A DNA stretch of 41,032 nucleotides from Planctomycetota bacterium (lineage in GTDB: Bacteria; Planctomycetota; UBA1135; GCA-002686595), in contig VGYZ01000031.1 in assembly GCA_016872795.1 (NCBI GenBank), positions 1-41,032 of the forward strand, given 5' to 3'. The first letter of the stretch is position 1, and every line of letters begins with the position of its first letter. The notes under the pieces were generated by a model. That model made no database searches. It was not told the DNA's origin and saw only the letters and a list, made by a program, of their open reading frames with translations. Both the position numbers and the translations under genes were made by a program. This document shows, piece after piece, positions 34,956 through 41,032 of the stretch.

Positions 34956-36002
34956 GTGGCAAGGATTCGGATCGGCTTCGATGTGTCGCCGCTGCATGCG
35001 CCGCACCCGCCCGGCGTGGTGCGCGCGACGCGCGGGCTCGTTGAGTCGCTCGAGCGGCGCGGCGTGCTCGACGTCGTGCGGCTAGCGCCGCAACGCGACC
35101 TGCGCGCGTGGCGCCACAAGCGGCTGCCCGCGCTCGTGAGCGAGCTCGGACTGCTCGGCCTGCACTCGCCGGTATCGAGCTTCCCACTGCGCGGTCCCGG
35201 CCGCCGCCTCCAGACGATCCACGAGTTGCCGTGGCGCCACGGCGTGACCGAGAACGCGGACTGGAAGCACCGTTTTTGGGCTGCGTGGGGTCCGGCGCGC
35301 GCCGATCTGGTGCTGTGTCCGAGCGAGCATGTGGCCCGCGACCTTCGCCAGCGCTGGCTGCCCGGAGCCGCGCGGATTCGCGTCGTTCCGTGGGGTGTCG
35401 GCGCGCCGTTCGGCGATCTGCCGGAACCCGGTGCGGTCGACGAGATGGTGCTCGGCAAGTATCGACTCGGACAGGACCCGATCGCGCTGTGCATCGGTGC
35501 CGTGCGCGAGAAGAAAAACCTCGCCGCCGCGCTTCGCGGACTCGCGGAACTGCGCAAGCGCCACGGGCCGCGGATCCAGCTCGTCGTGACCGGCCCCGAC
35601 ACGCCGCAGCTGCGCCGCGATCTAGGGCTCGCCTCGCAGCTGGGTCTGTCGCGCTTCGTCTCGACGCCCGGCGAGATCCCCGAGGGCGACCTCGCTGCGC
35701 TGCTGCGGCTCGCGAGCGCAGTGCCGGTGCTTTCGCGCTCCGAAGGCTTCGCGTTTCCGGTGCTCGAGGCGCTCGCGAGCGGGAGCGTGCCGGTCGTGCC
35801 GCGCGACAGCGCCCAGTCCGAGCTCGCCGGCACGGCTGGGGTCGTCGTCGATGCCAACGATCCAGCGAGCGTGGCGGATGGACTCGTGCGCGCCGTGATG
35901 GAGCGCGAGACCTTGCGCTTCGATTGCGTGGAGCGCGCTGCACACTTCACATGGGACGCCTGCGCCGCGCGCGTCGAGGCGCTCTGGCAGGAGCTCGCTT
36001 GA
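34956..36002 (+). CDS. Glycosyltransferase family 4 (group 1), first of pair
   Basis: 348 residues, GT-B fold. N-terminus ARIRIGFDVSPLHAPHPPG with the acceptor-side glycine loop; CIGAVREKKNLAAALRGLAE (about 180-199) begins the donor domain; and the E-x7-E motif is SEGFAFPVLEALASGSVPVV (about 262-281). A surface glycan is the likely product. GTG start seven bases after TACCCT; an upstream in-frame GTG at 34920 would add a poor N-terminus. Overlaps the next glycosyltransferase as TTGA, so the two are coupled and probably add successive sugars. Confidence 0.87.
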   Translation: MARIRIGFDVSPLHAPHPPGVVRATRGLVESLERRGVLDVVRLAPQRDLRAWRHKRLPALVSELGLLGLHSPVSSFPLRGPGRRLQTIHELPWRHGVTENADWKHRFWAAWGPARADLVLCPSEHVARDLRQRWLPGAARIRVVPWGVGAPFGDLPEPGAVDEMVLGKYRLGQDPIALCIGAVREKKNLAAALRGLAELRKRHGPRIQLVVTGPDTPQLRRDLGLASQLGLSRFVSTPGEIPEGDLAALLRLASAVPVLSRSEGFAFPVLEALASGSVPVVPRDSAQSELAGTAGVVVDANDPASVADGLVRAVMERETLRFDCVERAAHFTWDACAARVEALWQELA

Positions 36003-37069
36003 GCGCGCCGCGCGTGCTCGTGTGCGGCACAGTGCTCGCACAGGGCATCGGCGGGGTGCAACGCCACAACCGCGAGCTCTTGCCGCGACTTGCGAGCAAG
36101 CTCGAGGCTCGGGGCGGGCGTCTGGCAGTCCTGCTCGGCCGCGACGGCCTCGACTTCGAGCTGCCCGCCTCGATCGAGCGCATCGCGAGCGGCGTTCCGG
36201 CGACTCCCGCAGCGTGGCGCGCGTGGCACGAGAGCGGTGCCTTGCGCTCGGTGCTCAAGCGCTCGAGCGCGCACGGCGGAGCGTTCGACCTGGTCCACAC
36301 GGCGCACTTGCCGGCCCCGCGTGGACTCGAAGTGCCGTTCACGCTAACTCTGCACGACCTCAAGAGCGTCGCGAGCCCGTTCGTGCCCCTCGCCCGCCGG
36401 CTCGTGGGCCGCAGCATCCTGCGCTCGGCCGTTCGACGCGCGGCGCATGTGTTTTGCGTCTCGAACACGCTGGCGCGCGAGATGCTCGCTTTCACCGGCG
36501 CCGACGAGGCGCGCGTCTCCGTCGCACCGAACGGCTGCGATCACCTGCCGCGATTCGAGCGAGCTGCATCGAATGAGCCATTCCTCCTGTTCGTGGGTCG
36601 GCTCGAGCCGCGCAAGGATGTCGAGACGCTGCTGCGCGCGCTCGCGCTCGACCCAACGCTCCCGCGCGTCGTGCTCGCTGGCGCCGAGCAAGGTGACCAC
36701 GGCGCCAAGCTGCGTGTTCTGGCGCAGCAGCTGAGTGTCTGCGAGCGCGTGAATTTCGCTGGTCCGCAATCGGACTCGGCCCTCGCGCGGCTGTACGCCG
36801 AGTGCGCGGCCGTGGTGCTGCCCTCGCTGCGCGAGGGCTTCGACCTGCCGCTCGTGGAAGCGCTGCGCGCGGGCGCGCCGGCGCTCGCGAGCGATCTTCC
36901 GGTGCATCGCGAGCTGGCGGGCGAGGCTGCGAGCTACTTCGCGTCGTGCAACCCCACGCAGTTGCTCAGCGCGTGGCGCTCGCGAGCGTCCCCGTCGTCG
37001 CCTTTGCTCGCGACATGGGATGACTGCGCGAGCGAGATGCTCTCACGCTGGACCAAGCTCGTGCGCTGA
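35999..37069 (+). CDS. Glycosyltransferase family 4 (group 1), second of pair
   Basis: 356 residues with a TTG start inside the previous stop (TTGA), consistent with the NTGA overlaps elsewhere in the window; the protein then begins SAPRVLVCGTVLAQGIGGVQ, the usual glycine-rich GT-B start. Donor domain from FLLFVGRLEPRKDVETLLRA (about 195-214), with E-x7-E in REGFDLPLVEALRAGAPALA (about 279-298). Separate from but functionally similar to the upstream enzyme; they are only moderately alike. Converges on the FHA gene with six bases between stops. Confidence 0.87.
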   Translation: MSAPRVLVCGTVLAQGIGGVQRHNRELLPRLASKLEARGGRLAVLLGRDGLDFELPASIERIASGVPATPAAWRAWHESGALRSVLKRSSAHGGAFDLVHTAHLPAPRGLEVPFTLTLHDLKSVASPFVPLARRLVGRSILRSAVRRAAHVFCVSNTLAREMLAFTGADEARVSVAPNGCDHLPRFERAASNEPFLLFVGRLEPRKDVETLLRALALDPTLPRVVLAGAEQGDHGAKLRVLAQQLSVCERVNFAGPQSDSALARLYAECAAVVLPSLREGFDLPLVEALRAGAPALASDLPVHRELAGEAASYFASCNPTQLLSAWRSRASPSSPLLATWDDCASEMLSRWTKLVR

Positions 37070-37075
37070 AGGCGC

Positions 37076-37891
37076 TCAACGCTCGTCGTCGACGTCGAGC
37101 GTGCTATCGGACTCCAGATCGCTCGCGGCGCGGTCGCTCGCACGCCGCTTGAACCACGCGGCGCCGGAGTACGCGAACCAGGCCAGCCCCGCCATCACGG
37201 CGAGCGCGGCGAGGGCGATCAGGAACTTCGTCCAGCCGCCGATCTGGGACAGCTCCGCGTTGGCGAGTCCACCCCGCGCATCCACCTTCGAGTACTGCAA
37301 CACGCGCTCGCCCGCGCGTTCCTTGTTGCGCGAGATGGTCGCGCCCGCGCCTGCGGGTGCCGGGCCGAATCCAGTGTCGACCGACATGGCGCGCGCAGTG
37401 GCGGCCGCGGGCGTGGGCGATGCAGGTGGGCGGCGCAGCACGATCTCGGGCTCGCTGCGCGCAGGGGGCGGCGCGCTGCGGCGCTCGACGCGTGCGGGTT
37501 GCGGCGCGGGCTCGTCGGGGCCCTCGAGCTCGATCTCGTCGGCTTCCCTTGGCGCGGCGGGCTTCGACGAGGCCGCGGCGCGCGGTGCGTCGGACTCCGG
37601 CTCTGGGTCACTGGCGCGAAAGCGCAGGAAGAGCTCGCCCAACTGAAACTCACAGCCGTCGACGAGCTCGAGGCGCTGCACCCGCGCCTTCTGAAACAGG
37701 ACGCCGTTCGTCGATCCATCGTCGTGCAGGCTCCAGCGTTCGCCCTCGCACTCGAAGTGCGCGTGACGGCGCGAGATCGAGGCATGCTTCAGCGTGATCG
37801 GCGTGTCGCTGGTGCGCCCGACCGCGTCGCCCGCGCGCACGCGGAACGACTTGCCGACTTCCGGACCCGAGAGCACGAACAACTGGGCCAC
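37076..37891 (-). CDS. FHA domain membrane protein
   Basis: 271 residues. An N-terminal forkhead-associated domain (about 1-90) with the phosphothreonine-binding residues: GRTSDTPITL, SISRRHAHFE, and DDGSTNGVLF. A disordered Pro/Ala/Glu-rich linker (about 95-210) leads to one transmembrane helix (about 226-245, FLIALAALAVMAGLAWFAY), then a short acidic tail. The FHA part is therefore cytoplasmic and should bind a phosphorylated partner of a Ser/Thr kinase. No kinase is in the window. The GTG start overlaps the stop of the glutaredoxin-like gene by one base (TAGTG). Confidence 0.9.
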   Translation of the reverse strand: MAQLFVLSGPEVGKSFRVRAGDAVGRTSDTPITLKHASISRRHAHFECEGERWSLHDDGSTNGVLFQKARVQRLELVDGCEFQLGELFLRFRASDPEPESDAPRAAASSKPAAPREADEIELEGPDEPAPQPARVERRSAPPPARSEPEIVLRRPPASPTPAAATARAMSVDTGFGPAPAGAGATISRNKERAGERVLQYSKVDARGGLANAELSQIGGWTKFLIALAALAVMAGLAWFAYSGAAWFKRRASDRAASDLESDSTLDVDDER

Positions 37892-38196
37892 TAGCCTGCC
37901 TCCCCCGCGCGCTCCCACTCGGTCGCGAGGCGCTCGAACTTGCGCTGAAATTCCTCCGCGCTCGCGCGGCCCTTGAAGGCCACGCGCCCCGCGATTTCGA
38001 GCACCGGGATCGAACGCCCATGGCGAGCCTCGAGCTCCGGATCCGAACGCACATCGACCTCGCGCAGCTCGTAGCGCCGCGAGACCTTGGCGCGCGCGAG
38101 CTCTCGCTTGAGATCTTCGCACAGCCGGCAGCCGCTCGCCGTGTAGAGCACCAGCGGGACGGGGCGCGAGCGCCAGCGATCGAGGAAGGCCACCAC
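37891..38196 (-). CDS. Glutaredoxin family protein
   Basis: 101 residues, thioredoxin fold. VPLVLYTASGCRLCEDLKRE has the redox pair Cys23 and Cys26 (CRLC, as in the DUF836-like short glutaredoxins), and GRSIPVLEIAG contains the cis-proline. Two adjacent GTG codons (38196 and 38193) are possible starts; the first lies exactly seven bases after TATCCT. Coupled to the FHA gene. Role: thiol-disulfide exchange or sensing in the cytoplasm, target unknown. Confidence 0.87.
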   Translation of the reverse strand: MVAFLDRWRSRPVPLVLYTASGCRLCEDLKRELARAKVSRRYELREVDVRSDPELEARHGRSIPVLEIAGRVAFKGRASAEEFQRKFERLATEWERAGEAG

Positions 38197-38203
38197 GGAC
38201 GAG

Positions 38204-38209
38204 AGGATA
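38204..38209 (-). promoter_or_regulatory. -10-like TATCCT, 7 nt before glutaredoxin start
   Basis: Minus-strand TATCCT followed by seven bases and GTG at 38196. Another case of the leaderless spacing. Confidence 0.5.
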
Positions 38210-38227
38210 GCGCACCCGCTCAGCACC

Positions 38228-38256
38228 TTCCCAGCGGCGGCGCGTTGCGCCAGACT
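38228..38256 (+). promoter_or_regulatory. Promoter of ABC transporter operon
   Basis: TTCCCA (38228-38233), a 17-base spacer, CAGACT (38251-38256), then nine bases to the ATG at 38266. Divergent from the glutaredoxin promoter; the start codons are 69 bp apart. Confidence 0.4.
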
Positions 38257-38265
38257 CTGGCGACG

Positions 38266-39138
38266 ATGGACCCGTCCGAGTCCCTGCCTGTGATCGACGT
38301 GCGCGGCCTCGTGCGCAGCTATCGGCGCGGATTTTGGGGGCGCGCCCATGTGGCGCTGCACGGCCTCGATCTCGCGATCGCGAGCGGCGAGTGCGTCGGC
38401 CTCATCGGGCCCAACGGCTCGGGCAAGAGCACGCTGCTGCGCGTGCTCGCGGCCATCGACGAGCCCGACTCGGGACAGGTGCGCGTCTTCGGCGCCGATC
38501 CCGACGCCCGCGCGACGCGGCTCGCCACCGGATTTTGCCCCGAGGACTCGCCCTACCCCACCGAGCTGCGCGCGCGCGATGTGCTCGCCTTGCTCGGCAG
38601 CCTGCGTCGCATGGAACATGCGGCTTGCGAGCGACGCGCCGCGGAGCTGCTCGAGCGCGTCGGGCTCGCGCATGTTGCACGCGAGCGACTCGGCCGCTTC
38701 TCGCGCGGCATGTTGCGGCGTTTCTGCATCGCGGCGGCGCTGTTGCACGAACCGAAGCTGCTCTTGCTCGACGAGCCGACCGCGGGGCTCGATGCACAGG
38801 GCTTCGCGGCCATCGAGAGCCTGCTCGACGAGGCGCGCGCGCGCGGGACGACGCTGCTCGTTTCCTCGCACCTCCTGAGCGACTTGCACCAGCGCTGCGA
38901 ACGGCTCGTGGCGCTCGTCGACGGGCGCATCGTCGCGCAGGGAGATGCACACACACTCGCGGCGAGCCTCGGCGTCGCCGCGCGGCTCGAGCTGTGCTTC
39001 GAAGGACTCGACGCGGACTCGATCGCGGAGTTGCGGCGCGTCGCACAGGCTCGCGGAGCGCGCCTCGTCGGAGTGCAGCCCGCGCAGTCGAATCTGGTCG
39101 AGCTGTATCGCCGCGGCGCGGCTGCGCGGCGACCATGA
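38266..39138 (+). CDS. ABC transporter ATP-binding protein
   Basis: 290 residues. Walker A GPNGSGKST (48-56), Walker B LLLLDEPTAGLD, H-loop LLVSSHLLSDL; the signature is degenerate, FSRGMLRRF instead of LSGGQ, as is common in export-type (ABC-2, NatA/CcmA-like) ATPases. The last roughly 65 residues form a small extra domain common in that group. The next gene starts inside its stop (ATGA) and encodes a membrane protein, so this is likely a two-component exporter or a membrane-remodelling system. A ChpA/Wzm-type polysaccharide exporter is less likely because the partner is not of that shape. Confidence 0.93.
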   Translation: MDPSESLPVIDVRGLVRSYRRGFWGRAHVALHGLDLAIASGECVGLIGPNGSGKSTLLRVLAAIDEPDSGQVRVFGADPDARATRLATGFCPEDSPYPTELRARDVLALLGSLRRMEHAACERRAAELLERVGLAHVARERLGRFSRGMLRRFCIAAALLHEPKLLLLDEPTAGLDAQGFAAIESLLDEARARGTTLLVSSHLLSDLHQRCERLVALVDGRIVAQGDAHTLAASLGVAARLELCFEGLDADSIAELRRVAQARGARLVGVQPAQSNLVELYRRGAAARRP

Positions 39139-40160
39139 ACCTGCGCCTCGCCGCGCTGGCGGTGCGCCGCGTCGCACCGTGGTGGCTCGCGCTCGCGCTA
39201 GCACTCGTCGGCGTGCTCGCGGCAAGCTCCGCGGCGAGTTCCTTGCCCGCGGCCTCCGCGCTCGCGCGACAAGGCGTGTGGAGCGTGCTCGCGCTGCTCG
39301 CGACCCTGACATTCGTGCCGCGCGCGGCGGGGCTCGCCGCACGCTTTTCGAGCCTCGAATTCGGTTGGGTCGGCGCCCAGCCCCTCTCTCGCGCGCGCTG
39401 GTTCGCCACCTGCCTCGCGGGCTCGCTCGCGGCTGCGCTCGCCGTGTGCGCGCTCGCCGCAACGCTCGCGGAAAGTTCGGCTCGCTTCGACGGAGCGTCG
39501 CTGCGCGAGGTTGGACTCGCTGGCGTGGCGGAGCGCGGCGTGCTCGATCTTCGCGAGAGCGTGCGCTGGAGCGTCGAGGCCGAGGCGGGCGAGACGCTGC
39601 GGGTCGAGTTGTCGTGCGTGAACATCGAGCCCACGGCCGAGGTCGAGTGGCGCGCGCGACGGGGCGGCGAGCAGCGCCGCGTGCGCGCGACGATTTCGCG
39701 GCCGCAGGCGCTGGAGCTCGCGGTTCCGGCCGGAGTCGGCCCCGTCGAGCTCGAGCTCGAGCGCACATCCGGTGGCGCGCTGGTCGTGCTCTCGGGCGAG
39801 CGCATGCAACGCCTCGTGCCCTGCGGGAGCTCGCGCAGCGCGTCGCTCGCGCTCGCGTGCCACGCCCTGCTCGCGTGGAGTGCGCTGATGGCCCTCGCGC
39901 TCGGCCTCGCACCTTGGATCGGCACGCGCCTCGCTGCCGCACTCGCGCTGGTCGTGCCGCTCGCGGCGTGGCTCGCGGGCAGCGCATTCGCCGACGACAT
40001 CTCGCCGACAGGTGCGCTCGTGCGTGCGCTCGAGGTAGCGGGCCGCGGGCTCGTACCCGCGCTGCCGTCGCTCGCGGAGGTCGCCTGCGCGGCCGCGTGT
40101 TCCGCGGTCGGTTGCGTGCTGTTCGTGCGCGGCCTCGGGCGCGAGCGAGGGGGCGCGTGA
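39135..40160 (+). CDS. Membrane protein with extracytoplasmic insert (likely ABC partner)
   Basis: 341 residues. Three hydrophobic helices (about 15-34, 48-66, 89-112), a soluble beta-rich region (about 115-232: LRVELSCVNIEPTAEVEWR, ELAVPAGVGPVELELE), then three helices (236-258, 264-284, 312-332). The 3+3 layout with a soluble insert fits an ABC permease with an extracytoplasmic domain, but I do not recognise a named family. The ATG overlaps the ATPase stop (ATGA) and the gene ends in a GTGA overlap with the next, so the three are translationally coupled. Confidence 0.75.
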   Translation: MNLRLAALAVRRVAPWWLALALALVGVLAASSAASSLPAASALARQGVWSVLALLATLTFVPRAAGLAARFSSLEFGWVGAQPLSRARWFATCLAGSLAAALAVCALAATLAESSARFDGASLREVGLAGVAERGVLDLRESVRWSVEAEAGETLRVELSCVNIEPTAEVEWRARRGGEQRRVRATISRPQALELAVPAGVGPVELELERTSGGALVVLSGERMQRLVPCGSSRSASLALACHALLAWSALMALALGLAPWIGTRLAAALALVVPLAAWLAGSAFADDISPTGALVRALEVAGRGLVPALPSLAEVACAAACSAVGCVLFVRGLGRERGGA

Positions 40161-40732
40161 GACGCGTGCTGCGCAAGCTCGGATGGGTCGCGCTCCTCGG
40201 AGCGAGTCTCGCGCTCGCCGTCTACGGCGCGCGCGGCGCAGCGCCGGGCTCTTCGCTCACCATGCGCCTCGCCGGTCCACTCGCCGGCCCCCTCGCGGCC
40301 GCGCAGTGGGTGCGCGTGGACCTCGCCATCCGCGCGGGCCGCACGGACCTCGCCCTCGCGCGCGCCGAGACTGCCTTCGCGCTCAACCCCACCTCGACCT
40401 CGGGCTGGTTCTTCCTCTCACGCCACCTCGCCTTCGATCTCGCGTCGCCCGAGCGCGAGCCCGACGCCGCCGTGCGCCTGCGCTGGGTCCGGGCCGCCTT
40501 GGCGATCGCAGCGCGCGGCGAGAGCACGGCGGACGATCCGGCCGAGCTCGCCTTCTGGCAGGGACTCGTGCTCGCGCGCACGGCCGAGGTCGATGCGCAA
40601 CTCGCTTGGACGGGCGGAGTGGCCGGGATGTGGTCCGAGGCGGCCGAGCACTTCGAGCGCGCCGCGCGCCGCGGGCATCCCGAGGCCGCCGCCGCAGCGG
40701 AACTGGCCCGTCGCGCGCGCGATTCTCGCTGA
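40157..40732 (+). CDS. TPR-like membrane-anchored protein
   Basis: 191 residues. N-terminal helix (about 9-24, GWVALLGASLALAVYG) anchors it; the rest is helical with repeats such as AIRAGRTDLALARAETAFAL, VRLRWVRAALAIAARG and EAAEHFERAARRGHPEAAAA, the spacing of tetratricopeptide-like helices. GTG start overlapping the previous stop (GTGA). Probably a scaffold for the ABC system upstream; no catalytic residues are seen. Confidence 0.75.
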   Translation: MRRVLRKLGWVALLGASLALAVYGARGAAPGSSLTMRLAGPLAGPLAAAQWVRVDLAIRAGRTDLALARAETAFALNPTSTSGWFFLSRHLAFDLASPEREPDAAVRLRWVRAALAIAARGESTADDPAELAFWQGLVLARTAEVDAQLAWTGGVAGMWSEAAEHFERAARRGHPEAAAAAELARRARDSR

Positions 40733-40754
40733 AGCCCGCGCGCCCCGCGGCTGG

Positions 40755-40760
40755 TAGGAT
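40755..40760 (+). promoter_or_regulatory. -10-like TAGGAT, 8 nt before DedA start
   Basis: TAGGAT followed by eight bases and GTG at 40769; no Shine-Dalgarno. Fits the leaderless pattern. Confidence 0.45.
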
Positions 40761-40768
40761 CCTGCGTC

Positions 40769-41032
40769 GTGCTTCCGCTGCTCCTCGTCGAAGGCCTGGG
40801 CGAGCTCGTCACCGGCTACATCACGCGCTTCAACTATCTGGGGGCGTTCGTGGTGCTGCTCCTGTGCGGCGTCGGCTTGCCGCTGCCGGAGGAAGTGACG
40901 CTGGTGGCCTGCGGCTACCTCATGCACGAGGGCGTGGTCGAGTTCTGGCGCGTGTCGGCGATCTGCAGCGCGGCCATCCTGCTCGGCGACTCGATTCCCT
41001 ACGGGCTCGGGCGCATCTACGGCATGCGGGCC
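40769..41032 (+). CDS. DedA family membrane protein (partial, cut by window end)
   Basis: First 88 residues only; the frame runs off the right edge. Matches the DedA/SNARE-associated family: FNYLGAFVVLLLCGVGLPLPEEVTLVACGYL, here in two parts (residues about 22-53), and GDSIPYGLGRIYG (about 74-86), the conserved G-D-xx-x-Y-x-x-GR motif. DedA proteins are polytopic and implicated in phospholipid flipping and membrane energetics. GTG start eight bases after TAGGAT, 36 bp after the TPR-like gene. Confidence 0.85.
   Translation, partial: MLPLLLVEGLGELVTGYITRFNYLGAFVVLLLCGVGLPLPEEVTLVACGYLMHEGVVEFWRVSAICSAAILLGDSIPYGLGRIYGMRA

Noticed and set aside
35108-35998. Plus-strand extension upstream of the second glycosyltransferase
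   Set aside because: The frame is open but reads Arg-rich nonsense over the first glycosyltransferase; the protein begins at the TTG in the TTGA overlap.

Overview
High-GC (roughly 70 percent) bacterial chromosome segment with 36 protein genes, no RNA genes and no mobile elements that I could find. The closest fit is Planctomycetota: a secreted FG-GAP protein with a Cys-containing C-terminal domain, a secreted HExxH protein carrying its own sensor-like N-terminal half, DUF1028 and DUF3050 proteins, and dapD of the Bacteroidetes/planctomycete sequence type. Myxococcota cannot be excluded. Codon use is even throughout and nothing looks recently acquired.

Layout. 0-8.3 kb: secreted and surface genes (FG-GAP protein, a regulatory-like-domain protein, an unknown secreted protein), a minus-strand operon of a tungsten/molybdenum aldehyde:ferredoxin oxidoreductase carrying a fused MoaD-like tail, a family 9 glycosyltransferase and a two-helix peptide, and an M50 site-2 protease. 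8.5-14.4 kb: a tightly overlapped acyl-CoA operon (PaaK-like ligase, thiolase, FadJ-like fusion) followed by a DUF3050 protein. 14.4-21.3 kb: DUF1028 protein, dapE-dapD (lysine/DAP synthesis), an APC permease, and biotin carboxylase plus biotin carrier. 21.5-29.2 kb: an eight-gene plus-strand run: haem-binding protein, lysine 2,3-aminomutase, two ATP-grasp ligases, GNAT, YkgJ cysteine-cluster protein, flippase and glycosyltransferase. 29.2-34.9 kb (minus): SDR, secreted metallopeptidase-like protein, DMSO-reductase-family oxidoreductase. 35-37 kb: two coupled glycosyltransferases. 37-41 kb: FHA membrane protein and glutaredoxin-like protein (minus); ABC ATPase, membrane protein, TPR-like protein and a DedA protein cut by the window end (plus).

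The most promising undescribed system is the aminomutase / double ATP-grasp / GNAT / YkgJ cluster. The aminomutase keeps the residues that define lysine specificity, so beta-lysine is the likely building block, and the two ligases and acetyltransferase would extend or cap it. The dapE-dapD pair 5 kb away supplies the lysine branch. The second is the AOR-MoaD fusion.

Two genome-scale signals run through the whole window. (1) The palindrome ACGT is about five times rarer than composition predicts, and codons that would create it are replaced by exactly the C-to-T transition products (ACA before T, NAT before GT). (2) Many first genes have a TANNNT-like element ending only 7-9 bases before the start codon and no Shine-Dalgarno, which points to leaderless transcripts, while downstream genes start on NTGA overlaps with the previous stop.
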